From Rhipidocladum racemiflorum (lineage: Eukaryota > Streptophyta > Magnoliopsida > Poales > Poaceae): a DNA stretch of 64,000 nucleotides. Positions 10,561-21,593 of this stretch are shown here, in pieces. How positions within the stretch are numbered: the stretch's first letter is position 1; every line of letters starts with the position of its first letter. Where the stretch lies: assembly GCA_036346355.1 (NCBI GenBank), contig CM070576.1, forward strand, positions 51,507,712 to 51,571,711. Reading direction: 5' to 3'. The translations under genes were made by a program, and so were the position numbers. Below the pieces are notes generated by a model, which saw nothing but the letters and a program-made list of their open reading frames with translations, was not told the DNA's origin and made no database searches.

Positions 10561-12287
10561 TGCTACGTACTCTCCTAGCGAGCTCTGCGCCCTGGTGTGC
10601 TCTCGTTCTGCAAGTGCAGCACGCTAACGCGATTGTAGCACGATGATGCGGAGCAATTGGCACGCGAATGCGGTGCGCTAGAAGAGGACACCGCACAATT
10701 GTAAAGCGATCAAAGGCCGGCGCCCGCCGCCTTTCGGTTTTCTGATCGAGGAATTTTTAAGCCTCGGAAGGGCGAGTAGCTAGCTTGCTTTAGGACGTAG
10801 CCGGATCATGCTGTCTCCTAACCAGCAGCAACTTGCCATCTTTCTCTTTTGCTATGGGATTCTTAATTGAGATCAGCTAGGTAGATTGTCAGATCGTGAA
10901 TTGCCGCCTGTTAAAGCGTGGGCGCCAATGATCGTTTGTAGTCTTGTATATACTTAGGCGCAGATTTATAAACGTGAATAACCAGCAGCAACTTGGCATT
11001 ACGTAAAACCTACTGGACATGAGTACAGCAGCACACGCTGTAGTCAACTTGTCGTATGAGAATTCAGACATGAACTTCTGAGGGAAGAGGGTACTCCAAC
11101 CTATATGCTGGTCACTCATTCACTCCATTGGAATGCCTTGTTTCGCTTTTAACAATTGCCGCTCTTGGTTACGGGGAAAGCTATGAGAAGTTCTTTCAGC
11201 TCTCAACATGAAGTGGTTGTCTCTGCTTCAGAGATTCGGCTCCCGGAGCATAGTGTCATGTGTTCCAAACTCCCTAAATGTATAATCTTGATTAATATTC
11301 TCTAAATCAATTCCAAAAGCGGAGGCAAAGAAACCTAAAGAAGCAAAGCTAGAACAGGCTTCCAGCTGGTGTGGTGGCCGTCATGTGGCCATCATGCCAA
11401 GCTAGCCATCGTCAACAGCTTTAGCAAGTTTTCCCCTCGCCTTTTCCACTGGATTCTTTCCATTTCTTTTCCTGTTTGCTTTCTCGGCAAGCCGGTAGAG
11501 TGTGTCGCCAAGACGCCAAGCACCGATGGAGTAGTCTAAAATTTGCTGCCTCTGGAGCCTCATGATCATTGTACAATGGTAGTTGCTAGTATCTCACTGT
11601 CACTCTTTCAATCAGAGAGCAGATTTCTACTTTGATTTGCAGAGGACCAAGTGACAACGCAGGGACGAATCAACGTGGCTGTAAGTGTCTCAGTGCTCGT
11701 TACATGCCTGCGTGATGTGCACACGTAGGCGAATGCCTTTGGACGCATTGCGATATTGCAAGCTGTGGTACTTGCACCGAATGCGACCGTGCAAAAAACA
11801 TCTGCAGCTACATGCTGTTTGAGCATGGCAATAGTGACACGTCGCAACACTGACAAAAGGCAGTAGATGTGCTACTTTTTTTTTGTATCGGACGTTGTCA
11901 TCGTGTGATCTCGTGATCAGTTGAGTAAAGAAATCGCAAGAGATGGTGAGAGCCATGGAACCTGTAGTCCTGAATCGTTGAGAGATCCTGTGCTGGAGGT
12001 TGAACAAGAGGAGAGAGAAGAATAGCGTAAGGCATGCCATTCATGGCAGATTTCACAGCCACAAACATTTCCAAATTTGAGATAGGTCGCAACTAGCAAC
12101 AAAATATCTGTCTTTTTCTCCATTTCTATCCCAGGTGTTATTCCTCTCTCTGAATGATAAGTAAAGCTCTTGCCAGCGCATTACGGCATAGTTACCCTCC
12201 CTAAACGCCAGGACGACCAGTAAAAGGAAAGCCATAAAGAATAAGAGAAGGGCCGCGAAGGAGGACGGGGCCAAGAGAGCCGCAGCG
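10561..12287. promoter_or_regulatory. divergent intergenic region between OVATE and DUF3537 genes
   Basis: This 1.7 kb region must hold the promoters of both flanking genes, which point away from each other. No clear TATA box at a suitable distance could be chosen with confidence. A few ORFs of 60-116 aa occur on the reverse strand (11608-12123) but show no conserved motif. The last 80 bp before 12288 form the purine-rich 5' leader of the DUF3537 gene. Confidence 0.4.
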
Positions 12288-14351
12288 ATGGCGGACACGC
12301 CGTCGGTCGCCGCCGCGGAGCCGGAGCCCGCGTCCACGCCGCTGCTGCGGCGGAGAGGGTCGTACACGCGGTGCATGTCGCACGCGCGGGACGAGCTCCG
12401 CAGCTTCCGGTCCTGCCTCCGGTGGATGTGCGTCGACCACTCCGATGGCGCCAGCGCCGCCGCCTCCTGGCTCGTCTTCGTCGTCCTCGCCGTGGCCGTC
12501 CCCGCGGCCGCGCGCGTCGCCTTGCCGCGCCGCGCCTACGACACGCAGGTGCAGGCCTCACTCACCCTGTGCGCGGCGCTCGCCTACCTCACCCTCTCCA
12601 CCCTCGTCCGCCGCCGAGGCCTGCGGAGGCTCCTCTACCTGGACCGCCTCCGGCACGACTCCCAGGACGTCCGCGCGGGCTACACTGTCCAGCTCGCCGG
12701 CTCGTTCCACCTCCTCGCCTGCTTCGTGCTCCCCTGCTTCCTCGCCGACGCCGCCTACAAGGTCTTCTGGTACTGCGCAAACCGGCCCTTCCCGCCGTGG
12801 TGGTCGGCCGCGGCGTGCGCACTCGAGATGGCGTCGTGGATATACCGCACGGCCATGTTCTTTATGGTGTGCGTGCTGTTCCGGATCATATGCTTCCTGC
12901 AGATCCTGCGCATGACGGGGTTCGCGCGGGACTTCGGCCACTGCGCCGACGTCGCCGCAGTGCTGAGGCAGCACCGCCGCATCCGTGACCAGCTCCGGCG
13001 GATCAGCCACCGGTACAGGACGTTCATACTGTCATGCCTCCTCCTCGTCACTGCCAGCCAGTTCTCGGCGCTGCTCGCCGCCACCAGGCCCCACGCTCAG
13101 GTCAACATCGCCACCGCCGGCGAGCTCGCTGTAAGTGCTGAACGTGCCCCGGTGTTGTTCTTAAAAAGGCTGCTTGGTTGTTCGCAGTGGCGTATTTAGG
13201 ATTTTGAGTATGGGTAGTCCAACTTGGCAGAAATTTTTTAAATACTATGCAAGTGTAGACTGTAATCAGCAGTCGGTGTACTGCACATAATTTGTGAAGC
13301 ACAATTAAAACTCAGTTTCTTAACTCTGAAATTAGAGTACTTGCCCTTCATAAAGAGCTAGAAAAATTACTAGCGAGAGTAGCAGAAACAGAAGCTACAC
13401 GCCTAACTTTCTCGTGACAAAAGATGCTCAAATCAATCGATTAATTAATAGATGCCTACTGCTGCAAACCAAAAAAATAGCTTAATGCCAACAGTAAGCA
13501 ACTTCAAAAGATTAACAGAACAGTAGCCCAATCGATAGATAATCTTACATTCTGACCAACTAGCAATTTATGAACTATTATAAGAACGACAATATCTAAC
13601 ACATGCATGTCACGAACGGGAACAGAACTACTGAACTACTCTATACTAGTTTAGGTGTCACTGGGCCTTAGGTTGATGATTTTTTGGGTGGACCGTGGCC
13701 CACCGGGACCACCCTCTAGATACGTCCCTGGTTGTTCGACACCTAATTAACCGGTTCTTGTATGCGCATCCATTTTCTGCAGCTCTGCTCGATGAGCCTA
13801 CTCACCGGCCTGCTCATCTGCCTCCACAGCGCGGCCAAGATCACGCACAAGACGCAGGCGATCACCAGCGTCGCCGCGGCATGGCACGCCGACGCTACCA
13901 TCAACAGCCCGGACCGTGACCAAGAGAACCCCAGGACGCCCAGCAAGGCGTACCAGCAGGCACCCACGAGCCCTTTCCCCGTGAACACCTCCTCCGGCGA
14001 CGAGTCCGACGACGACGAGTCATCCCGCAGCGAGGACAGCCTCGACAGCTCAAAGTTCGTATCTTTCCACGTCACCAACATTTCCTTCCAGAAGAGGCAG
14101 GCGCTTGGTACGTAAGCAGCGTCAGGCAACGCGTGCATGCATTCACATTTAGTACGATTTTGCCGGTGTTGCAATGCTGGTACTTAGAACTGTAGCTGGT
14201 CATGGTGTTTTCAGTGACCTACTTGGAAAACAACCGCGCTGGCATCACGGTGTTCGGCTTCGTCGTCGACCGGACATGGCTTCACGCGCTCTTCATGATC
14301 GAGTTCTCGCTGGTCATGTGGCTGCTAGGGAAGACCATTGGTATCTCCTAA
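12288..14351 (+). CDS. plant gustatory-receptor-like membrane protein (DUF3537), 3 exons
   Basis: Exons are 12288-13130, 13783-14107 and 14215-14351, giving 434 aa. Junctions are GCT|GTAAGT, TTCTGCAG|CTCTGC, CTTG|GTACGT and TTTTCAG|TGACC, and frame is kept throughout. The protein has about seven hydrophobic segments, at residues about 57-77, 88-106, 136-156, 188-208, 245-266, 282-298 and 410-428. The family-like elements are the RSCLRWMCVDHS segment near 41, WYCANRPFPPWW near 161, RICFLQILRMTGFARDFG near 199 and the C-terminal GITVFGFVVDRTWLHALF block. A loop at residues about 325-375 is acidic and Ser-rich (SGDESDDDESS). DUF3537 proteins are plant relatives of animal gustatory receptors; their ligand is unknown. 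Intron 1 contains one hAT-type element and the 3' UTR another. The coding frame is intact, so the gene is probably functional. Confidence 0.9.
13185..13730. mobile_element. non-autonomous hAT element in intron 1 of the DUF3537 gene
   Basis: Perfect 8 bp target duplication GTTGTTCG at 13177-13184 and 13731-13738. The ends are CAGTGGCGTATTTAGGA and, reversed, CAGGGACGTATCTAGAG, an imperfect terminal inverted repeat with the usual hAT CA(G)-start. It is 546 bp, AT-rich, with no transposase. Removing it leaves an intron of about 100 bp. Confidence 0.9.
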
Positions 14352-14361
14352 GGGCTATACA

Positions 14362-16104
14362 CAGTGGCGAATCCAGAAAGAAAATAGAGGAGATTCTTAT
14401 GTTGAAATTCTAATTCAAGATAAGCATGCTAATGATATATCTACCGGTCTATTGCCAACCAAACTCTAAATTTATACATAAATAGAAAACAAACAAAGTG
14501 AATAATCAAAACATTAACAAGTACAATATCTTGTTAATGGATAGAATGACATAAATATATGAGGACAGATCATCAACCATTCGACCTGTAGATAAAAATA
14601 TAAAACTTAGTAAAGTAATTCCAATTTGTCAATACTTCTAAAAATATAATTTGAAATGAAACTTACGAAGGCACAAGTACTGAGTACGACGCAATTTCAC
14701 TCTACGATTTTTCATCTCTTGAAAGCATCGAATGATTCCTTTATTATTGAGATTTGTAAATATCTCTTTCTTTCTCAGTGTAACATACCATCAAATCATT
14801 GAAACAATCGTTTGCTATCTTGTTGCGCAAATCTGTCTTAATAATTGTCGTTGTCACAGGAAGGATCAATGTAAGCTCGATGATGTGATAAACCAGTGGA
14901 AAAGTTCTATTCTTTCCGGATTCATTCATCTTTTCAGCAAACTTTGCAAGAATTTGTTTGCGACACGTTGGATCAGCAAAAATTTCGTTGGGATTAAAAA
15001 CATGCTAAGCCATGTTTCCCTCGTTGGTTCGTGGGTTACTAGTACTTGTACTCCGTCATAAAAAATTGTGCAATGTTTGGTTCTCCATTTGTATAACTTA
15101 GTTTGCTGACTGCTGTAGTCAAACAAATTGAATCAAAGTGACAAAAAGAATCAACCAGATCAGTCAATAGATAATAGATTATAGTTTTATACCTAGGCAT
15201 CGGCTGGCTGGCTCTGGCGCGTGAGCGTGGCCAGGATTGCTACAGCCTACAGGAGAATAAATAATCACATCTTGATTGCTATAGGAGAATAAAGAATCCG
15301 AAGATAAAGATGAAGGCACAACTCACAAGATCAAAACTCTATTTCTCGATTCCACATCGTCGGTCGCTCACTCGCTCGGTTGCTCCTCGGCGTCCTGCCG
15401 TCGGTCCTCGCCTCCTCCTTTGGCGACTAGCGTTTTGGCGATCTCCTCGAGGACCTCGATAGGCGGCGGCTCGACTCTTCCTCTGGGCTCTAGCCGTCTA
15501 GCGACTGGTGAGCGGCGATCTAATTCCGAGCCGAGCAGCCGCCGAGGTGAGGAGAGGAGTTGTCGGCCACTGGCGTCAGGCGTTCCCCGCTTGCTGGATG
15601 GCGCTCGCCGACACCGTCACCCGCGCGGCCGCACCGCCGCACGCACTCGCCTGCTTGGCCCCCGATGCCCTGCCCTCTACTTTGACTTCCGGTTGGGGTC
15701 TCCGGCGGTGACGCGGCGAGTTCGGCCACCCGTCGGCGCCGCGTGGCCGCGCCCGCCCGTGCATCTTCCGCTCGCGATCGCCTATGTGTCTGCCACCCTC
15801 GAGACGGTTCGACACTGTTAGTCTTCCCCGGTGGCCTATGTTGCGTTATAGTGAAAGAGGCTGACTACTATAGCAGGTAAAAGCCCATAAGACTAAGCCC
15901 ATGTTTATTTTTGATGGCCCACTAGCCCAGTATAGTGTATTGCTTGCTTTCTTCTTTCTTCCTAAACCTGTCGACCGGGGCCTGGAGCTTCTTCTTTCTC
16001 GCTAGTCGCCATGGCTCACCCGGTGGAGGGGGGGGGGGGGGGTCGGCCGACCGAAGGTGGGGCTCTAGCCCCAACAAGCCCCAATACTAGATTTGCCCCT
16101 ATAG
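14362..16104. mobile_element. non-autonomous hAT element in the 3' UTR of the DUF3537 gene
   Basis: Perfect 8 bp duplication GCTATACA at 14354-14361 and 16105-16112. The left end, CAGTGGCGAATCCAG, resembles the element in intron 1; the right end reversed reads CTATAGGGGCAAATCTAG. It is 1743 bp long. The interior includes a GC-rich segment (about 15360-15830) with open frames on both strands but no recognisable protein, and a run of about 15 G at 16028-16042. It begins 10 bp after the stop codon, so the remainder of the original 3' UTR now lies at 16105-16281. Confidence 0.85.
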
Positions 16105-16281
16105 GCTATACATTATTTCTGTATTTATATATGGTCCATCTCTTACTATTGCTGTACTGATCTTGTCATGGAGTACCGTCGTCTAAACACCATTTAGATT
16201 TTTCACCTCTGAATGTGTAAATTGAGTGCAAATAGTTGTGTAATTTTTGTTCCAGATATAAAGGAAAACATTTAACAGGAT

Positions 16282-16900
16282 TGTCGGGGATTGACTATCT
16301 GATAAAAGACCGCGGTACCCCCGGAGGATCCCGAGGCCACCGATCGTGCAGTACCAGCAGAAGATGCTCGGGAGACCGTCCGAGCAGCATACCTCCCGAG
16401 CATACATGTCCGCCCCTTCGTTTACGACCATCCCCGACGACCACGAGCAAGCATGCTCGTAGAAACCACGTCATACCCGGGTACATGGTCGGTGGACTCG
16501 GTCATACCACGAAGAAGGAAGGTAGCGATCAATCCACCGGAGATCAAGCAAGGGCGCACCAGAAATTTGAAAACAACGCGCGAATCAAGGCCCCCAGATC
16601 GTGGGCTCCACGGATAAGGGTATGTAGCGTAAATCCAGGGGGCAGTTACCTTCTATGTATCTCCAGGCGCTGTATTTAAACCCCCCAGATATCTGTAACA
16701 AAGGACAACCTGATAGAATACAATACACTGGAGTAGGGTTGTTATCTCGGCAGTGAGAGGCCCGAACCAGGATAAACTTCACGTGTCCATCTCCCGATCT
16801 CGCATTGCTCGGACGATCCCCTCGGTTCGTGCGACGGGGCCCTGTTGATCCCTCGTTCAACAAGTAAGCTCGGCGGGAGCCCGTTCTCCAATCGTCGACA
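16282..16900 (+). mobile_element. solo LTR, probable Ty3/gypsy type
   Basis: It begins TGTCGGGGATTGAC and ends AATCGTCGACA. Flanks are AGGAT (16277-16281) and AGGAC (16901-16905), a near-perfect 5 bp duplication. It contains a TATTTAAA box near 16673. No internal coding region or second LTR lies nearby. The same LTR end occurs at 1-106. Confidence 0.75.
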
Positions 16901-17415
16901 AGGACGGCGTATACGGCAAAAGCTGGCAAATAGTTAAAGAATGAAAGTAGGGAAATATGGGTGTTGGATGGTCCAGATCCAACCAGGATCCCACATACTC
17001 TACTTAAACATGTTTTAACACATAACCCCCTAGAAAAACTACAAGATTCCATGCCTAAACTCCCTCCAGAAACCGTTCGACCACGATCGGCCAGCTCGTT
17101 CGATCGCTTTGCCTCCCTCCCAAGATCACGCATGGAAGAACACCAGCCGCCTAAATCTCACTGAGTGCATAGAAGTACTTAGTTTACACAATACATATGT
17201 CAGGTTCACAGAATGACTTCAAACAAGCAAAAACATGAATTTGGTTCCTAGAACAGTAAGAAACTACTCTATCCGAATGAGTTTCTACGGCTTCACCAAA
17301 CTAGGACACGAATACCTACAAAACGACATAGGCAATTGAAGATTATTAATTTTTAGATAAAGCAACTAGCATTTTTTCATTTATATATTAATCTGAAATA
17401 AATATTTACCAGTAG

Positions 17416-19640
17416 CTACGATTGTAATGGGTTGTTAGGGCAATTACAACTGTCATGATTGCTAATCATCTTGCACTTGCTGCACTTGTGAAGCCGACAA
17501 CCTTGCACTTTATACACCTCATCCTCTGTATTTCGCTTTTGCTGCCACCCTCCTTTTTTGTCTTGCTTCCCACCCCTGTCAAAATGGCCCTTAATCCTTT
17601 TGCTTCTCCACTCCGAATGAACATCAGTTGGAGGCTGGATTTTGATTTGAGGAGGTATAACATAGCCAACATAGGCCTCGAATTCTTCTTGTCTGCTAGT
17701 ATGCATTGCTAGAACCTTTTGAGTTACATTAATTATTTTTCAGGTCACGAACACCAGTCCTCAATTCTTCCATAACCTCATCGGATTGTTGGGCCAATAA
17801 TATGACCTCATCCAATGTTTAGCGCATCTTCAAAACTATTTTTCGCTTTTCATTTCACAATAACTTGTACCCTTCTCTTCCAGCAAGTTCTCATTTCTCA
17901 TCATACACAGGAGACCTTTTAACCATGTTCTTCCACTTGTCTAAAATGAAATGGCTTGGAAGCTCGATCAACTTTGCATTTCACAAAACCTAAATGATAT
18001 GTTGGCAAGGAATTCCACGTTCCTCAAATAGCATGCAAGAACATTGAACACTCATGGACGATGTGTTGAATGTAACTTCTCTGTCTTTGGAGAAATCATC
18101 ATGTATGATAGTGGTTTTCACGTAGCCTTGTTGTGACATGATATCAATAGTGCAAAGATCCCTGGCTGCAACAACCTCCTTTTGAAAAGTTTCGAAGATC
18201 ACATGGGTGAAGACCTCATTTGCATGCTTCTCTATACCCCAAGTTGTAATCAAAGTTGGCATCGAATGGAGGCTTTCATTGTCATCCTTGAGCTCATCCT
18301 CGCGCTATTCTTCCACGACTGTATTAAACCCAATCCAAAACTCCACCAAGGCATGCTTGTAACCAATAAAATGGTTAAAAATGAGTTTGCACTTTCCAAC
18401 CTTAAAGTGGTCCTCATGACTTTAGCCAAAAATACACCCCTAAATTATGCACGTACCCAAGTCTTGCGGTTGTGATATCTATTGGCCAACCACTCATTGC
18501 CCTCCAAACAAAATTCAAAAATCATGTGTGACCAGCTTTCCTCAAATTCTTCAGGTATTTCTTACCCCCATACACAACAGTTGGCAACACTGTAGAAATG
18601 CAGGTTGTCTCTCAGTAAAGGACCAACCTTGTCTGGAAGCTTTCTCATTATGCGTCACATGCATAACCTATGGATAGTTGTCGGCAAAACTTCCCTAATA
18701 TCAAACTTCATGATACCATCTTCATCGGTTACTATTAGCCTAGGTGTTTCACCTTCCATTGCCTTCAAGAATATTTGTAACACCCATTTATATGAATCTA
18801 TCTTCTCATCAATTATCAATCCAGCACCAAACAACAGAAATAAACCTATGATACTTTATTCCAATGAATGAGAAAAAATTCATACCGTATTGGTTGCTGT
18901 TGTATGTAGAATCGAAAGACACCATATCTCCAAAGAGAGTATAGTTCTTCCTGTTTGAAACATCAGCCCAGAACACATGGGTCAGCCAGTTTTTCTCATC
19001 GAGAAATAATAAAAAAAGAATGATGGGATGATAAGCTTCTGCTTTTTGAGGTTGTCAATGAACATATGGCCATCCGAATCCCTTAAAGATTGTCTCAACT
19101 CACTACGGTAATTATGTAGGTCTCTCTTTGCGCTCCCCATGAATTGAAATCCACCCTCGCTAATACGAAGCAATCGAAAGGCTCCAGAAATTCCATTGCT
19201 TGCTATATGACATGTGAACAATGTGGTATTAGCCTTTTCACTAACTTCCCTATTAGAATTGATTAAATGTAGCTTAGACAGTGATACTAGCTTATGTTGA
19301 TGTTCTGCTACAAATTCTGAAAATGAGTACATGCCATCTTCGGTACGCTTTTACATTAATCATAGCCGGACAACCACATATAGTGACCTTTTTGTGAATG
19401 TCCTTTGTTCTCACACACAACCTTCTCACCTTCCTTTTTCTCTAAGCAAAAACCTTCCTTAGAGCACATGTAACGCTTCCACGTCACCACACCATTCTTG
19501 ATACTTCCCTGCCCAATTCTATTAGAAAATCCAACAATGTGAGCGTAATCCTTGTAAAAAATTTCAACAGACTCCAAATTCTCTAATATCATGCCCACAG
19601 CTGGAGTTATTTCATGTTCAAAGTCTAGTGTGCATGACAA
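17416..19640 (-). pseudogene. MULE transposase with FAR1-type domains, decayed
   Basis: In transcription order: 19640-19356 has a FAR1 DNA-binding domain (VEIFYKDYAHIVGFSNRIG, then CSKEGFCLEKK). 19332-18982 has its continuation (FVAEHQHKLVSLSKLHLI, then FRLLRISEGG). About 18980-18890 has the MULE DDE core start ADVSNRKNYTLFGDMVSFDS. About 18770-18700 reads RLIVTDEDGIMKFDI, with the second acidic residue. 18262-17990 ends in a SWIM zinc finger, CSCMLFEERGIPCQHII. 17706-17416 has a Cys-rich tail (CRLHKCSKCKMISNHDSCNC). Stops and frame changes separate the pieces. The long flanking inverted repeats argue for a transposon and against a domesticated FAR1/FHY3 host gene. Confidence 0.85.
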
Positions 19641-19978
19641 ACCCTATGATTACGAGACAATGTTGTCACACTAGGTACCAATTATTTCATGTAAAAACAT
19701 GATAATGTGGATAGATAAACTCACACAAAACGGTTAACTGCTACTCCTTCCTCTCTTTTTTTTTTTTGGGGGGGGGTACTAAAGTTACTAAATGTTTCGA
19801 GGGAGAGTTGATTTATGCTATCAATTGTGCATCATTGAATGGATGGATATGCAAAGCCATGTCCCAAACATTGTCCATGGGCTCCATCTATCAACCAAAA
19901 AGAACTTGTGTTAATCAATCTAACAGAAATCTGGCATCGAGAAGACAAATTAGCCAATACAACTTAATACATGCTATC

Positions 19979-20380
19979 TCATGGTGCAGTTGCGAGAGGG
20001 GCATCATCTCGAGTCGCCGTCTCTAGTGGGTCATGTTCCACGAGAGGGCCCAGGGGGACAAGAGAGGGTGACAATGCCAGGTAAGATGGCGGCGGACAAA
20101 GGCGGCATGCGTGCGGTGGCGGTTCTGGGGTGGACAGCGAAAGATAAAGAAGGAGAGGGCGACTGTGTCGCCAGGGTTGAGGGTAGAGGCGGTGCCGGGG
20201 TGGAAGGCGGAGGTGCCGGGAAGAGGGCATCGCCACCAAGGTAAAGGTGGAGGCACCAGGTAGGATGGCGGTGAGAAGAGGTGGCATGTGTGTGGCGGCG
20301 CAACCAGGGTGGACAGTGAAGGGGCGGATGCATCATCCGTGTGGAGGCACCACCAGGGTGAATAATGAATGGCATAGGCG
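19979..20380. repeat. GC-rich degenerate minisatellite inside the MULE
   Basis: A loose unit around GGTGGAGGCACCAGG recurs with many variants. Open frames on both strands (Pro/His-rich on the reverse, Gly/Arg-rich on the forward) follow from the composition. It lies just inside the right inverted repeat. It could be a captured fragment, but no protein is recognisable. Confidence 0.5.
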
Positions 20381-20637
20381 GCTGGTGTTCTTCCATGTGT
20401 GATCTCAGGAGGGAGGCGAAGTGGTCGAACGAGCTAGCTTACCGTGGTCGAACGGTTTAGGAAGGGAGTTTAGGCGTGAAATTTTGTAAATTTTCTAGGA
20501 GGTTATGTGTAAAAATGTGTTTAAGTGGAGTATGTGGGATTCTGCCTAGATTTGGACCATTCGAGGCTAATCCAATGACCATATTTGCCTTCTTTTATCT
20601 TTTCACCATGTGCAAGCTTTCACCATATATGCCGTGT

Positions 20638-21096
20638 ATGTTAAGAGCAATATCACAAAGCATATTTCCCCTAAACTTTTTTATCCTCATGAACTCCAAA
20701 AGAATAGGGAGGTAAAGATACTACAAAGTAAGTCATGTGCAAAACTAGCGGTTTTATTCACTGAAGTCTTTGCTAACATCAAGTTTTCAAAGATGTGTTT
20801 GTGGCATTGGAATAATATGACTTAGAGATGTAGAGTTTAGGAGGAATAAATACCTAAACCACAACCTTTTGTATGATCCTAAATATACTACTTTAATCTA
20901 GAAGATTTTAAGTTGCACTCTTTTTCCCTTAGTGGGTTTTCTCGAAATTTTCTCGCATGAACATTTTTAATGAGGCAACAAGTGTAACACAATATGCGAC
21001 TCTATCCTTTTTCGTACTGGGTTTTTGGGAGTAGTTTTTATGTGACATATGCATTACAAAGGATTCGCCCAAGGTAAGTGGTGAGATATAAGCGAC
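20638..21096 (+). pseudogene. copia RNase H C-terminal fragment and 3' tail
   Basis: The frame from about 20638 to 20823 reads VKSNITKHISPKFFYPHELQ, then SCAKLAVLFTEVFANIKFSK. This is the end of the copia RNase H domain followed by the NLADLFTKSLP-type region with substitutions. Downstream DNA shows the usual tail: GGGTTTTCTCG, TTTTAATGAGGCAAC and a weak purine tract before an LTR. The upstream part is missing, replaced by the MULE. Confidence 0.75.
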
Positions 21097-21306
21097 TGTT
21101 GGTCCTGGTTGTTGAGATGTGATTAGACTCTATCTCTTTGTGGGCGGATCCGAATCTATCTCTAATGGGTTTTTCACTATAAATATGATACCCCATTATA
21201 CAATAGAATCAATCTACTAAAGAGAAGAGAGTTTTGCCTCCCTATATCCTGTGTATTCTTCATGATTGTTCTGGTTATTCAATTGGTGCATTGTGATTGA
21301 TCTACA
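21097..21306 (+). mobile_element. probable copia LTR downstream of the RNase H fragment
   Basis: Starts TGTTGGTCCTGG after the RNase H tail. It holds CACTATAAATATGATACCCC, a promoter-like box, and ends near GATCTACA. The preceding purine tract is weak and no second LTR or target duplication was seen, so the limits are tentative. Confidence 0.4.
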
Positions 21307-21593
21307 GAAGTCGTCATCATCTTACAATAGGAAAGAAGAGCTTATATATTGGGGGAGGAACGACAGCTAGGGCAACTCATACCTCGAATGCTAAGTTGCA
21401 AACTCGTGCATGGTTGCGACAATGTATTTGGTTGGACTGATCACTGGTTCTTAAAATGACATCTCAATGAGTTCTTAAAAAAAGTTTAAAACACCTCATG
21501 CAGATAGCCTAATTTTACCTAACCACTTGTATGGGCAGCGTAATTTCATCCAATAGAAACCAAAGCCACATTATAGGGCATATTTCAAACTCT
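21307..21593. other. unassigned intergenic DNA
   Basis: AT-rich, with no open frame of note and no recognisable repeat ends. Confidence 0.4.

Larger units (their letters stand above)
16907..20637 (-). mobile_element. Mutator-like element with long terminal inverted repeats
   Basis: The segment at 16907-17155 and the segment at about 20376-20637 are inverted copies of each other. Shared blocks in reverse complement include GGAAGAACACCAGCCGCC, a Ser/Arg-type CGTTCGACCACG region, TGGTCCAGATCC-like sequence and a GGC(A/G)TATA outer end. Between them lies a decayed transposase (19640-17416, reverse strand). About 250 bp inverted repeats flanking a transposase define a MULE. Outer boundaries are approximate. 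A 9 bp target duplication was not found; the left side abuts a solo LTR and the right side a copia fragment. Confidence 0.75.

Noticed and set aside
12371..13010. Arg/Pro-rich ORFs on both strands within exon 1 of the DUF3537 gene
   Set aside because: They are shadows of the GC-rich coding exon and have no conserved motif.
17416..19640. A functional FAR1/FHY3 host gene
   Set aside because: Stops and frame changes separate the domains, and long terminal inverted repeats flank the region, so it is a MULE relic.
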